DNA of 64,000 nucleotides from Cyclobacteriaceae bacterium (GCA_019638235.1 JAHBUE010000001.1:2525255-2589254); one strand, 5' to 3'. Shown: positions 1 through 8,793, numbered from the stretch's first letter. Notes: a model not told the origin generated them from the letters alone. A program made the numbers and translations.

Positions 1-501
1 TAAAAGTTGCGCTAAGAAAATCCGTTTTTTTTGCCCACCCGAAAGCTCACTGAATTTCTTATCCATATCGGGCACACCCAGTTTACCGGTTACTTCCTGC
101 ACTTTTGAATCGTAATCCCACGCACTTAGTTCTTCCATTTTTTCTAAGGCAGCCTGCATACGTTCAGGCGCAACATCGGGATGATGCAGGCAATCTTCAT
201 ATTCCTTTACTGCACGCGCCACTTCGTTGCTGTCATTAAAGAGAACATCCTTTACCAACAGGTTTTCATCAACCACCGGTTGTTGTGTAAGATAGCCAAG
301 CCGGATGCCTTCACGGATAACAACCGTTCCGGAATCAGACGATAGTTCGCCTGTTAAAATTTTCAACAGGGTTGATTTACCAACACCATTATTGCCTACA
401 AAGGCTAATTTCTCGCCTTGCGATATGCCTAAAGAAAGGTCTTTAAACAGCCAGCGGTCATTAAAGGATTTTGAAATAAGTTCGGCAGAAAGGTAGTTCA
501 C
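1..501 (-). CDS. ABC-F family ATPase, N-terminal part (runs off the window edge)
   Basis: The first 167 residues of a soluble ABC-F ATPase are visible. The start is a GTG at 499-501, and the rest lies beyond position 1. The translation shows a Walker A motif (GNNGVGKST, about residues 36-44) and an ABC signature (LSGGQKKR, about residues 154-161). No membrane segment is seen. ABC-F proteins carry two nucleotide-binding domains on one chain and act on the ribosome in translation or antibiotic protection; they are not transporters. The opening residues look Uup-like, but the subfamily cannot be fixed without the linker and second domain. It is divergent from the next gene, with 112 bp between them. 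Confidence 0.88.
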   Translation of the reverse strand, partial: MNYLSAELISKSFNDRWLFKDLSLGISQGEKLAFVGNNGVGKSTLLKILTGELSSDSGTVVIREGIRLGYLTQQPVVDENLLVKDVLFNDSNEVARAVKEYEDCLHHPDVAPERMQAALEKMEELSAWDYDSKVQEVTGKLGVPDMDKKFSELSGGQKKRIFLAQLL

Positions 502-613
502 AAAAAGACTATTAAGTAATGTGCAAAGGTACGGTGAAGCCGGCAGGAATTATTCATTTGGGTGACAAATATCATTCGGGTGTTTATTTCTTAACCCTTA
601 TCTTGGCTTTCGG

Positions 614-1624
614 ATGGACTCAATAACGCATATAGCCCTGGGCGCTGTTGTTGGCGAAGCGATGGCCGGAAAAAAGCTTGGCAAGCACGCCATGTTTATC
701 GGGGCAGTGGCGCAAAGTCTGCCCGATATTGATTTTGTTGCTTCCTTCTGGATGACTTTTTCGGAAAATCTGCTAGCTCACCGGGGTTTTACACATTCGT
801 TCCTGTTTGTTGGTATTACTACTATCGGATTAGCGTTGTTTGCCGACCGATGGTATCGCAAACCCGATATGCGGTTGGGCGCCTGGATGGTCTTTCTCGG
901 AACCCAAATGCTACTGCACCTGCTGGTTGACGGGTGCAATGCTTACGGTACCGGATGGTTCGAGCCGTTCAGTCATGCGCGCATTTCGTTTCATTTTCTT
1001 TTCGTTGCCGACCCGCTCTTTTCTGCCTGGGTTGGCATAGCCGCCCTTGTGTTGCTGGTATTACGAACCGACCACCCGTTGCGCATGAAATGGGCTACGT
1101 GGTCATTGGCGCTTACGACATCATACCTGATTTATGCCGCGTATAACAAATTTACTATTGAACAGGACGTTGCCGCAGCCTTAAAAAAGCAAAATATTGA
1201 ATACTCGCGCTACCTCACCACCCCCACACCGCTAAACAGTTGGCTCTGGTTTGTGGCTGTTGAAGATGATAGCGGTTTTCATGTAGCGCACCGGTCGGTT
1301 TTTGACCGACAGCAAACAATCGACTTTCGTTATTTCCCAAGAAACAAAGAACTGCTTAGTGAAGTGGCCAAGCATGAATCACTGCAACACTTAGTTCGTT
1401 TCTCGCAAGGGTATTATACCGTAAAACAAAAAGACGGCAAACTGATTTTTAACGACCTGCGTTTCGGGCAAATTACCGGCTGGGCTACACCCGATAATGA
1501 GTTTGTGTTTCACTTTTACCTTAGCCATCCCGATGATAACCTATTGGTTATACAACGCGGAAGGTTTGCAAATTGGAACAAAGAAACCGTAAGAGTGTTG
1601 TTCAGAAGGATACGAGGAAAATAG
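614..1624 (+). CDS. YdjM/DUF457-type membrane-bound metal-dependent hydrolase
   Basis: A 336-residue polytopic membrane protein of the DUF457 (YdjM-like) family. Family hallmarks are the early SITHIALGAVVG segment, PDID at residues 37-40 and HRGFTH at 56-61; these His and Asp residues are the expected metal ligands. Several hydrophobic helices fill the first 180 residues, and the last 150 residues are a soluble domain. The family is predicted to be metal-dependent hydrolases of the inner membrane, but its substrate is unknown. It stands alone, between a divergent ABC-F gene and a toxin-antitoxin pair. Confidence 0.8.
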   Translation: MDSITHIALGAVVGEAMAGKKLGKHAMFIGAVAQSLPDIDFVASFWMTFSENLLAHRGFTHSFLFVGITTIGLALFADRWYRKPDMRLGAWMVFLGTQMLLHLLVDGCNAYGTGWFEPFSHARISFHFLFVADPLFSAWVGIAALVLLVLRTDHPLRMKWATWSLALTTSYLIYAAYNKFTIEQDVAAALKKQNIEYSRYLTTPTPLNSWLWFVAVEDDSGFHVAHRSVFDRQQTIDFRYFPRNKELLSEVAKHESLQHLVRFSQGYYTVKQKDGKLIFNDLRFGQITGWATPDNEFVFHFYLSHPDDNLLVIQRGRFANWNKETVRVLFRRIRGK

Positions 1625-1626
1625 GG

Positions 1627-1655
1627 TTGTTCTCGATAAAAATTTTGTAAATTTG
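1627..1655 (+). promoter_or_regulatory. Bacteroidota-type promoter for the PIN toxin-antitoxin pair
   Basis: TTG at 1627-1629, an 18-bp spacer, then TAAATTTG at 1648-1655 fit the Bacteroidota consensus (TTG near -33, TAnnTTTG near -7). The predicted transcript would start about 12 bases before the antitoxin ATG at 1675. This is pattern matching only. Confidence 0.6.
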
Positions 1656-1674
1656 GTACTATAAAGCACGAAAA

Positions 1675-1905
1675 ATGAGAACGCTAACTGTTTCGATATC
1701 TGATTTTGAGTTGGATACATTTGGAATCAAAAAGGACAAGATTTCATTCTCGGAATTTCTGGATTTGGTGAGTAGGGAGCTGACAAGGCAAAATCTAAAC
1801 AAAACAGTAGAATTAGCCGAAAAATATGGGCTTTCTAAAATGACAATGGATGAAATTACAAAGGAAGTCAAAGCCGTAAGAAAGAATGCAAAAACTCGTA
1901 ATTGA
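1675..1905 (+). CDS. putative antitoxin partner of a PIN-domain toxin
   Basis: A 76-residue, charged, apparently helical protein. It carries no domain I can name firmly. Its C-terminal part (a KMTMDEITKEVKAVRK stretch) is typical of short antitoxins whose tail binds the toxin. Its end overlaps the start of the PIN gene by 20 bp, and the first gene has its own promoter, as expected for a translationally coupled antitoxin-toxin pair. The role is inferred mainly from this arrangement. The pair is visibly AT-richer than its neighbours, which suggests acquisition. Confidence 0.7.
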   Translation: MRTLTVSISDFELDTFGIKKDKISFSEFLDLVSRELTRQNLNKTVELAEKYGLSKMTMDEITKEVKAVRKNAKTRN

Positions 1906-2302
1906 TACAAATGTATTTGTATCTGCGCTTATCCAGAAAGGCTACTCCTATCTTATAGTCAACGACATTTTCATTGCAGGGAAAATTGAATTATGTATTT
2001 CGGATGAACTCCTGCAAGAATACTATACTGTTTTTAACCGAAAGAGATTTTCTAAATACCCCGACTTTCACGACAGGGTGCAGAAATTAATTGCAGATAT
2101 TGAAACCAAGTCTTCTCTGTTCACTCCGAAAAAGAAGATTACACTAATTTCAGATGTAGATGATAATAAATTATTGGAATTAGCTGACGAGAGTAAAGCG
2201 GATTTCTTGATAACCGGAAACACAAACGATTTCACAATTCAAAAATATAAACGGACAAAAATCGTAACGCCAAGAGAATACTGGGAAAATTTCAAACCAT
2301 GA
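1886..2302 (+). CDS. PIN-domain toxin (putative ribonuclease)
   Basis: A 138-residue PIN-domain protein. The opening LVIDTNVFVSAL supplies the first catalytic aspartate (D7); an acidic residue in DELLQEY and the late DVDDNKLLELA and ADFLITGNTNDF segments supply the others. PIN toxins are Mg-dependent RNases that cut RNA when released from the antitoxin. This variant resembles the 'putative toxin-antitoxin system toxin component, PIN family' group rather than classical VapC. The ATG at 1886 lies inside the antitoxin coding end, indicating coupling. Confidence 0.85.
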   Translation: MQKLVIDTNVFVSALIQKGYSYLIVNDIFIAGKIELCISDELLQEYYTVFNRKRFSKYPDFHDRVQKLIADIETKSSLFTPKKKITLISDVDDNKLLELADESKADFLITGNTNDFTIQKYKRTKIVTPREYWENFKP

Positions 2303-2323
2303 AAAAATTGGTAGTAAAATAAA

Positions 2324-3493
2324 TTACCCCCTCTGCTTGTAATAAAACGTAACAATAAACAACAGGAAGCGGAATATGTCATACGCGCTGCGTTGCAGAA
2401 ACTTTTCCCATAAGGTTAGCTTTTCACTGTAATTCTCGTTTGTAACCTGTATGCAGTCGTTATCAATAATACGTTGCAAACGGGCTTCCGCATCTTTTGC
2501 AAAGTCTTCATCCAATATGTCAAGGTTTAGCTCAACGCTGGCGTATGCGCTGATGTTGTTCAGGTTATACGAACCAACCGTTACCCACTTTCCATCATAA
2601 GTAGCTAATTTGGCATGCAATACTTTCGGCTGATATTCGTATAGTTCAATTCCATTGCGCAAAAACCAGCTATACATATAGCGCTCGGCATACTTGGCAA
2701 TCATCACATCGGAGATACCAGCCTGGATAATCCTGATTTTCACACCGCGCTTTGCTGCATTGGCAATAAAACGCTTCAGCATGTTGCCGGGAATAAAATA
2801 ACTGGACATCATCGTAATGTGCGACTTCGCTTCTTTCAGCATGTCTATGTAGCTGATTGATATTTCGCGTTTTCTATGCACCCAATCGTTAATGCGAGGC
2901 CGTACCCAAATACGCTTTTCGTTCCCGCTATCAGGAGGCAACACAATGTGGGTAAAGGTTTCTTTACTTACGCGCTTTTCACAAATCTGCTGAAGCAACA
3001 ATCCTAACGGCCCTTCTACGTATGCAGCCCAATCGAGCCAGGCCAGATTTTCTGTTGTATCGTTGTAGTGATTGCCTATGTTTATACCGCCCACTAAACT
3101 TTTCTTCCCATCGACAACCAAAATTTTGTGGTGCATCCTTCTGCCAAAATAAAAATACCTGCTTTTGAAATAGGCGGCAAAAAAACGAAAGTAAATTCCT
3201 GACGCCCGTAGTTTAGCTATTATCTCATCCGAAAAATTCTGTGAGGCATACCCGTCAATAACAATGTAAATTTTTACACCCCGGCCAGCGGCCTCCAGCA
3301 ACGCACGGATTACCTCCATGCCGGTTTCATCGTTTTCAAAAATGTAGGTTTGCAAATGAATGGTGTGCCGGGCCTCGCGGATAAGCTGCTGTGCTAATGT
3401 AAAATACTCATGTCCGGCACGAACAAGCCGTGCCATATCATTACCGGTATAGCCCTGCCGGGTAATGGTTATAGCATCAGGCCTGTCTTCCAT
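2324..3493 (-). CDS. phospholipase D-like / cardiolipin synthase-like protein
   Basis: A 389-residue PLD-superfamily enzyme with two HxKx4D motifs: H121-K123-D128 (in HHKILVVDG) and H293-K295-D300 (in HAKLATYDG). Each is followed by the usual Gly/Ser-Asn turn (GGINIGN, GSYNLNN). Family members transfer phosphatidyl groups, and cardiolipin synthases use two phosphatidylglycerols. Typical ClsA has two N-terminal membrane helices; none is visible here, so this is closer to ClsB-like proteins. The exact substrate is open. It has no close operon partner. Confidence 0.85.
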   Translation of the reverse strand: MEDRPDAITITRQGYTGNDMARLVRAGHEYFTLAQQLIREARHTIHLQTYIFENDETGMEVIRALLEAAGRGVKIYIVIDGYASQNFSDEIIAKLRASGIYFRFFAAYFKSRYFYFGRRMHHKILVVDGKKSLVGGINIGNHYNDTTENLAWLDWAAYVEGPLGLLLQQICEKRVSKETFTHIVLPPDSGNEKRIWVRPRINDWVHRKREISISYIDMLKEAKSHITMMSSYFIPGNMLKRFIANAAKRGVKIRIIQAGISDVMIAKYAERYMYSWFLRNGIELYEYQPKVLHAKLATYDGKWVTVGSYNLNNISAYASVELNLDILDEDFAKDAEARLQRIIDNDCIQVTNENYSEKLTLWEKFLQRSAYDIFRFLLFIVTFYYKQRG

Positions 3494-3745
3494 AAAAGCA
3501 AATCAACAGAAAAAATATCAACACCGGCATTACCGGGAGTAATTCAATACTAATCAAAAATTATTTTTTCAAAAACCGGAACCTTCCGCAACATCTTCCG
3601 TTTATTTGTATGAACATTAAAAGGTATTGATTTACAGTAAGTTACATAAAATTTTTAACGAATACGCTCTCACCGCATTTTCGTTTGCGATGGAGCCGAA
3701 GCACGTAAGTAAATGCTGTGAAAGATGAAGGAAGGAGTGTTCTCT

Positions 3746-4081
3746 ATGGAATGGACTACAGTGTATATCGCAGGAAAACCCGGCTTTAAAGATGAAGTAT
3801 TAAACAACCTGCTCAAATCAAATTTTCCGTTTATGCCCGGCTCGCCCGAAAGCGACAGCCTTTACCTGTTATGGATGGACGACCGCCATTCGCTGCGCGA
3901 GTTGAAAAAGGCTATAGGTAGTAAAACGGTTTTCAAATACAGGCTGAACTTCTACCCCAGCCTTGAGAAATATTTTGAAAGCTTACGCAGTAAGAAAAAG
4001 GAAGTAACCTTTACCCCGCAGGAAGAGGAACTCATCCAATCCATGATTGACAACCTGCAAGAGTACAAGGTTAGCGCTTAA
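3746..4081 (+). CDS. small protein of unknown function
   Basis: About 111 residues, soluble and not recognised. An in-frame ATG lies upstream at 3725, but a purine-rich AGGAG at 3733-3737 sits about 8 bases before the ATG at 3746, so I prefer the latter (protein begins MEWTTVYIAGKPG). The fold looks alpha/beta, with a hydrophobic strand near SLYLLWMDD and a charged C-terminal helix. It is followed by a HEAT-like gene 95 bp downstream on the same strand. Confidence 0.6.
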   Translation: MEWTTVYIAGKPGFKDEVLNNLLKSNFPFMPGSPESDSLYLLWMDDRHSLRELKKAIGSKTVFKYRLNFYPSLEKYFESLRSKKKEVTFTPQEEELIQSMIDNLQEYKVSA

Positions 4082-4176
4082 GCCATACCCAGCCCATTCC
4101 AGATAAATTTCGCTTCCTGCCCAATCGGCAAGATATTATTACCGAATAAGAATTTTTCCTGACCTTTACAGTTGTC

Positions 4177-4710
4177 ATGAACTTAGAAAAGGAAATTCTT
4201 AAAGAACATAGCAAGGCGCAAACGCTTAGAATTGTACGATACATCGGCCATGACGCTGAACGGTTTGCAGAATTGGTGAGCCTTTTCCTCAAAGGCCCAT
4301 ACCGGCTAACGCAACGGTCAGCCTGGCCATTGAGTATTTGTGTTGAGCATTACCCGGAATTGGTAAAACCTCATCTTAAAAAACTCATCAAAAACCTCAG
4401 GCAACCTTCGTTGCACAATGCTGTAAAACGAAACACCATGCGCTTACTGCAATTTGTTAACATCCCGAAAGGTTTGCATGGCGAAGTGGTGTCGTTGTGT
4501 TTTGATTACCTCCAGGACAATAAAGAGGCCATTGCAGTTCGTGCCTTTTCGATGACGGTGCTTGCCAACATTGTCCAGACCAACCCTGAACTGAAACGCG
4601 AACTTGCCCTTGTGCTTGAAGATATTATGCCCTACGGCTCGGCAGGATTGATTTCAAGGGCACGAAAAACGTTAAAACAAATTAAGCATACCAACCCGAT
4701 AAGCGCATGA
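4177..4710 (+). CDS. HEAT-repeat-like protein
   Basis: A 177-residue all-helical protein. Repeated amphipathic helices of about 35 residues (for example around PLSICVEHYPELVKPHLKKL and AVRAFSMTVLANIVQ) look like HEAT/ARM repeats, which serve as protein-binding surfaces. There is no signal peptide and no catalytic motif. It lies 95 bp after the preceding small gene and may be cotranscribed with it. A weak inverted repeat at about 4792-4813 (ATATCCC/GGGATAT) follows but lacks a T-run. Confidence 0.65.
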   Translation: MNLEKEILKEHSKAQTLRIVRYIGHDAERFAELVSLFLKGPYRLTQRSAWPLSICVEHYPELVKPHLKKLIKNLRQPSLHNAVKRNTMRLLQFVNIPKGLHGEVVSLCFDYLQDNKEAIAVRAFSMTVLANIVQTNPELKRELALVLEDIMPYGSAGLISRARKTLKQIKHTNPISA

Positions 4711-4955
4711 ATGTGTTTGTTATTATGAGTATCTGCTTTTAATCTTAAACCACAGATGTTTTGTTTGCACTGTCAAGACACTGAAGCTATATATCCCCGG
4801 CAAAGTCGGGATATGCTTTGCTGAAATAACAAATAAGTAGCCATAGTTTTGTGGCATCCATGCCTTTGGCACAGGCAAAAATCACAATAGGCGGGTATAA
4901 TATTGTACGAAGCCTACCTATGTATCTATGTGTTTAATAATATATCTTTAGGGCT

Positions 4956-5792
4956 ATGAGAAACCGGAAAGAATGGCTTTTTACCCTGCTTTTGTTGGCG
5001 ATTACCCCAACCCTGTTTGCCCAAACTGATATTGACCGGCTGGAGCCTTACCACCCGGCCCTTATGGATAGCCGCATCACGCTCGACTTAGACACGTACT
5101 ACTTTGTTGCAGAAAATAAATTCTATTCATTCAAACCCGGCTTTGTTTACGGCCTGCCCGGAAAACGGCACGCTATGGGCATTGCCCTGCCGGTAGTGCA
5201 CTCTATTTTCAGTGGCGACTTTGCGGGTTTTGAAAATACAACCGGCATAGGCGATATGAAATTCTTTTATCATGGTGTGGCCTATCAGGCTAAAGACCCG
5301 CTGGGCCTGCAACGCATTACCGCCACGTTTGAAGCCACCGCCCCTACCGGCAACGCACGCCTCGGGCGCGGAACGGGCGCGTGGGTGTATAAACCCGGTG
5401 TGGTTGTGGCCATACGGCCCGATGAAGCTTTTTATTTGTTTCCAACCTTAAACTTCCAGATTTCTTCTGCCCGGCTGAACAGCTTAGGCGGTGCCGATGG
5501 CGTGCCCGACCTCGCTAACCCTGACTTAGACGACCAGTTAAAGGTGATGAGCATGAGTTTGCCCGCAACTTTTGTGTTGGATTCGTGGTCAGGATGGGTT
5601 TCGTTACACCCCGAATACATTCACACCTTTGTTGAAGACACGTACTTTCTTTTCCTGCGTCTGGATTTGGGTAAGATGATTGGCTCCAACACTTCAGCAT
5701 CTTTACAGATAACCAAATTCATTGCCGGCCAACCCCGTCTGGAAACCTGGATAAAGTTTAGGTTGAATTTCTTTTTGGGTCAGCGAAAATGA
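4956..5792 (+). CDS. secreted outer-membrane beta-barrel protein (transporter-like)
   Basis: A 278-residue protein with a clear signal peptide (KEWLFTLLLLAITPTLFAQ, cleavage near residue 22) followed by alternating hydrophobic/polar strands that suit an outer-membrane barrel. The GIGDMKFFYHG and TFEATAPTGNARLGRGTG segments resemble the MetA-type phenol-degradation/transporter barrel family. The substrate is unknown. Its stop codon overlaps the ATG of the next, broken, gene in the sequence ATGA at 5789-5792. Confidence 0.7.
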   Translation: MRNRKEWLFTLLLLAITPTLFAQTDIDRLEPYHPALMDSRITLDLDTYYFVAENKFYSFKPGFVYGLPGKRHAMGIALPVVHSIFSGDFAGFENTTGIGDMKFFYHGVAYQAKDPLGLQRITATFEATAPTGNARLGRGTGAWVYKPGVVVAIRPDEAFYLFPTLNFQISSARLNSLGGADGVPDLANPDLDDQLKVMSMSLPATFVLDSWSGWVSLHPEYIHTFVEDTYFLFLRLDLGKMIGSNTSASLQITKFIAGQPRLETWIKFRLNFFLGQRK

Positions 5793-6295
5793 ATCAAGTC
5801 GTTCATATACTATTAATCGTATCGGTGTTCTCAATTCCAATAGTCTTTCTTCGGTTATTTATACATACTCATACGAAGAGAACGAAAAAGATAATTCAAG
5901 CATACTCCGGCAGTTCTTCAGAAATATATGCAGACCTATAAATTTGGTTTAAGAACTTCGATAACTTAAAAAAGAAAAACATATTCGACTTAGCCCCATA
6001 CCAAACCTTATACTCTTTCAACTACTGTGACTTGATATTGGTCAATAAAAATATTGTAGTTATAGGCAAGGCAAAAATCTTAGGAAAGAGAAAATCACTT
6101 ACAGCAACAATTTTTGAATTTGAGAATGAGGGAGCATCAAAGTCTGGGTACGTCAAGATTAAAAAAATACAAGAGGTTGGAGAAAATCTTGAAATTAAAT
6201 TTTCTGACGAAAGGTATCCAGATGAAATAACATTGGTAATAAAAGAGCCAAATAGTAGTCTGAAAGGGAAAATTCTAAAGATGGCGATACCCTAA
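5789..6295 (+). pseudogene. small membrane-anchored protein gene interrupted by an in-frame TAA
   Basis: One reading frame runs from ATG 5789 to the stop at 6293-6295 (168 amino-acid positions) and is broken only by TAA at 5939-5941. The first 50 residues contain a membrane helix (HILLIVSVFSIPIVFLRLF). The second part, starting from codon 52, is a soluble alpha/beta domain (VVIGKAKILGKRKS and later strands). No other stop occurs between the parts, and both share the same AT-rich composition. I read it as one gene with a recent nonsense mutation. A new start at TTG 6032, or a sequencing error, would also explain it. Family not recognised. Confidence 0.6.
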
Positions 6296-6379
6296 CTATG
6301 TAATACAATATGAAGTTATTATTTTCAATTCATTATTATCATTAAATTCATAGATATTGTACGTTGCTTAGAATTTTAT

Positions 6380-6817
6380 TTATTTCCTCTTCTTTTTTGC
6401 TCCATACTTTTCTTCAGCCTCATGTACCATAGCAACGCCTGTTGATTTGTACCCCGACTGAATTGGCTTTATTAATAACTCTGCGGGCAATGCAAGTTTT
6501 CTCGAAAGCCCCCGAATCATCGAAAGCGACAACGCACGTTGACGGTTAAGTACCTTTGAAGCTGTTCCCTTATCGCCAAAAATGGAAAGCAAGTCGTTTA
6601 CCGTAAGGCCAAGGTCATCCATTCGCACCTTTATAGCATCAATCGGGTCAGGGTACTCAATCGGGAAATTAGCCTCTTCATACTCAGCCGCAAGAAATCC
6701 AAGAAGCATTAACTCCTTTCCTTCTTCTGACTTTGGAGAAGGGGGATTTACTGATAGTTCTTCAATTCTCTCGAGTACCCGGCTGTATTCGCGTTTTGTT
6801 TGTATAATCGTCCACAT
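6380..6817 (-). CDS. higA: HigA-type antitoxin / transcriptional regulator
   Basis: A 145-residue antitoxin of the HigA family. The C-terminal half carries a helix-turn-helix (about residues 65-115, around GLTVNDLLSIFGDKGTASK and RALSLSMIRGLSRKL). The N-terminal half is acidic with many glutamates, as in antitoxins that start with a toxin-binding region. It starts 1 bp after the HigB stop, so the two are cotranscribed, toxin first. HigA proteins neutralise HigB and repress their own promoter; a palindrome over the promoter (7137-7163) is the likely binding site. Confidence 0.85.
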   Translation of the reverse strand: MWTIIQTKREYSRVLERIEELSVNPPSPKSEEGKELMLLGFLAAEYEEANFPIEYPDPIDAIKVRMDDLGLTVNDLLSIFGDKGTASKVLNRQRALSLSMIRGLSRKLALPAELLIKPIQSGYKSTGVAMVHEAEEKYGAKKKRK

Positions 6818-6818
6818 A

Positions 6819-7121
6819 TCAATATCTGTTTACCTTTATAACATCAATTCTATCATATTCGGCATGTGTGCCAATCCATTTTATTTGAATTTGTTTGTAG
6901 GCAAATAGCACTCTTGCCACCAAACGATACCGGTTTCCTTTAATATCAAACACCACACGGTTATCCCCTACCGGAAAAGCCTCAGGAAAATCCTGTTGTA
7001 GTTCATGATATGTTTTCCACTCCGACCTTCTGCATACAGCAAACCACGTATTTAATGAAACCTTTGCATCAGGGTGCTTTTCAGAAAAATCCAATAACGC
7101 TTTCCGTTTTATAACATTCAC
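6819..7121 (-). CDS. higB: HigB-type mRNA interferase toxin
   Basis: A 100-residue HigB/RelE-fold toxin. GDNRVVFDIKGNRYRLVARV and the terminal IKWIGTHAEYDRIDV are the family signature and hold the conserved Arg, Tyr and His residues. The enzyme cleaves mRNA on translating ribosomes. The start is GTG at 7119-7121: the translation matches the family from its first residues (NVIKRKALLDF), and no in-frame ATG precedes it. The predicted -7 box ends at 7127, so the mRNA may be leaderless or nearly so. The toxin-first order is typical of hig loci. Confidence 0.88.
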   Translation of the reverse strand: MNVIKRKALLDFSEKHPDAKVSLNTWFAVCRRSEWKTYHELQQDFPEAFPVGDNRVVFDIKGNRYRLVARVLFAYKQIQIKWIGTHAEYDRIDVIKVNRY

Positions 7122-7126
7122 AAGGG

Positions 7127-7163
7127 CAAAGGTAATAAGTAGTTGGCATTATGCCAACTACTT
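7127..7163 (-). promoter_or_regulatory. higBA promoter with overlapping palindromic operator
   Basis: On the minus strand, TTG (7157-7155), a 20-bp spacer and TACCTTTG (7134-7127) form a Bacteroidota promoter. A perfect inverted repeat (13-bp arms AAGTAGTTGGCAT / ATGCCAACTACTT with 1 central base, 7137-7163) covers the -33 element and most of the spacer. This is where an autorepressor would block RNA polymerase. HigA binding is inferred. Confidence 0.75.
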
Positions 7164-7237
7164 TATCTACCATTCTTCTTCAAGAAAAGTCTGATTTCAT
7201 TCAACTCTGTTAACAGTTTTAGCGGTTTCGTTGTCAT

Positions 7238-8755
7238 TTACTCTTCCAATACTTCACCCTTTATTTTTCGGGGAAGGAAAATCATTCCGATAACGAACGA
7301 GAGTGCTGCAATACCAATCGGGTACCAAAGCCCGGCCACCACATCACCTGAAGAAGTACCCCCTAATTTACTGTATTCATACAAACTGGTAGCGATGAGC
7401 GGTGTCAGCCCACCAAAAATTCCATTGCCGATGTGATACGGCAGCGACATAGACGTGTAACGAATCCTGGTAGGAAATAACTCAACCAAAAAAGCGGCAA
7501 TCGGGCCATACACCATCGTTACAAATACCACCTGTATAAATACAAGCAAAATCATCAGCCATTTTGCATGGCTGTTTAGCACGATTTGCTTGCTTGAATT
7601 TATTATTTCGCCAGATGATTTATACCTCGTGGTTTCATTAAGCTGATACCCATCAGTATAATTCTGAATCATCGAAACAACTTTCAATGAATCACCACCA
7701 TCAACAGTAAAAGACGTAGTTAGTTGTTGCTGTTCGGTAATTTCAGTTTTAGCAGAAAGGTCGGCTAACGAATACATTTTACTGTAAAGAGGCCGGTAAC
7801 ATACAACGGCCAGAATCAAACCGGTCATCATAATAAACTTTCGGCCCACTTTATCCGACCACCACCCAAAATAAATAAACAACGGTGTGCCTATCAGTAA
7901 AGCAATGGCAATAATGTGATAGGATTGAACAAACTCAATGTTGCAAGTCTTTTGAATAAACGACAACGCATAAAACTGCCCCGTGTACCAAACCACACCC
8001 TGCCCGGCAGTTGCACCAAACAAGGCAAGCAACACAAGCATCAGGTTTTCCTTCTTTGCAAAACTTTCCTTTATCGGGTTTTTTGAGAGCTTTCCTTCTG
8101 ATTTGATTTTTGCAAACAAAGGCGACTCCTGCATCCGCAACCTGATGTAGATTGAAATGCCTACCAGCACCGCAGAAAGTATAAAGGGAATACGCCAGCC
8201 CCACATTGCAAAAGCTTCTACGCCTACCCACTCGCGCACGACTAAAATCACACCAATGGAAACAAACAATCCCAGTGTAGCGGTTGTTTGAATAAAACTG
8301 GTATAAAAGCCACGTTTCGCAGCCGGAGAATGTTCGGCTACATAGGTTGCTGCTCCCCCATATTCGCCACCCAGCGCAAGGCCCTGCACTAATCTAAGTG
8401 TCAATACAATCAGGGGTGCGGCCATGCCTATACTTTCGTAGCTCGGCACCAGCCCGATGGCAAACGTTGAGGCGCCCATCAGCGTAAGCGTTACCAAGAA
8501 AGTGTATTTCCGGCCAACAATATCACCTAACCGCCCGAACACCAATGCGCCAAACGGCCGCACAATAAAACCGGCAGCAAATGTAGCCAGCGTTGACAAA
8601 AACGCTGCCGTAGGATTGGTTTGCGGGAAAAACTGTTCGGATAGAATGACGGCCAAACTGCCAAAGATATAGAAATCGTACCATTCGATGAGCGTTCCAA
8701 CCGAGGAAGCTGTAATAACCGACCAGAGGGTTCTTTTGCTGCTGATATACTCCAT
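7238..8755 (-). CDS. MFS transporter, metabolite:H+ symporter (MHS) family
   Basis: A 505-residue, 12-helix major facilitator protein of the proline/betaine/shikimate-type MHS family. Hallmarks are IEWYDFYIFG near residue 23, motif A GRLGDIVGRK at 74-83, and RLVQGLALGGEYGGA at 121-135. It probably carries a small organic acid or osmolyte with protons. It is unusual in having a hydrophilic insertion of about 75 residues (about 321-397) between helices 8 and 9, rich in Gln, Thr and Ser. It stands alone on the minus strand, about 80 bp after higB on the other side. Substrate unknown. Confidence 0.88.
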   Translation of the reverse strand: MEYISSKRTLWSVITASSVGTLIEWYDFYIFGSLAVILSEQFFPQTNPTAAFLSTLATFAAGFIVRPFGALVFGRLGDIVGRKYTFLVTLTLMGASTFAIGLVPSYESIGMAAPLIVLTLRLVQGLALGGEYGGAATYVAEHSPAAKRGFYTSFIQTTATLGLFVSIGVILVVREWVGVEAFAMWGWRIPFILSAVLVGISIYIRLRMQESPLFAKIKSEGKLSKNPIKESFAKKENLMLVLLALFGATAGQGVVWYTGQFYALSFIQKTCNIEFVQSYHIIAIALLIGTPLFIYFGWWSDKVGRKFIMMTGLILAVVCYRPLYSKMYSLADLSAKTEITEQQQLTTSFTVDGGDSLKVVSMIQNYTDGYQLNETTRYKSSGEIINSSKQIVLNSHAKWLMILLVFIQVVFVTMVYGPIAAFLVELFPTRIRYTSMSLPYHIGNGIFGGLTPLIATSLYEYSKLGGTSSGDVVAGLWYPIGIAALSFVIGMIFLPRKIKGEVLEE

Positions 8756-8793
8756 AAGGGGTTGTAGTATTTACAGCAAAGTATCTAAAAAAG

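Noticed and set aside
4792..4813. ATATCCC/GGGATAT inverted repeat after the HEAT-like gene
   Set aside because: No T-run, imperfect loop; too weak to annotate as a terminator.
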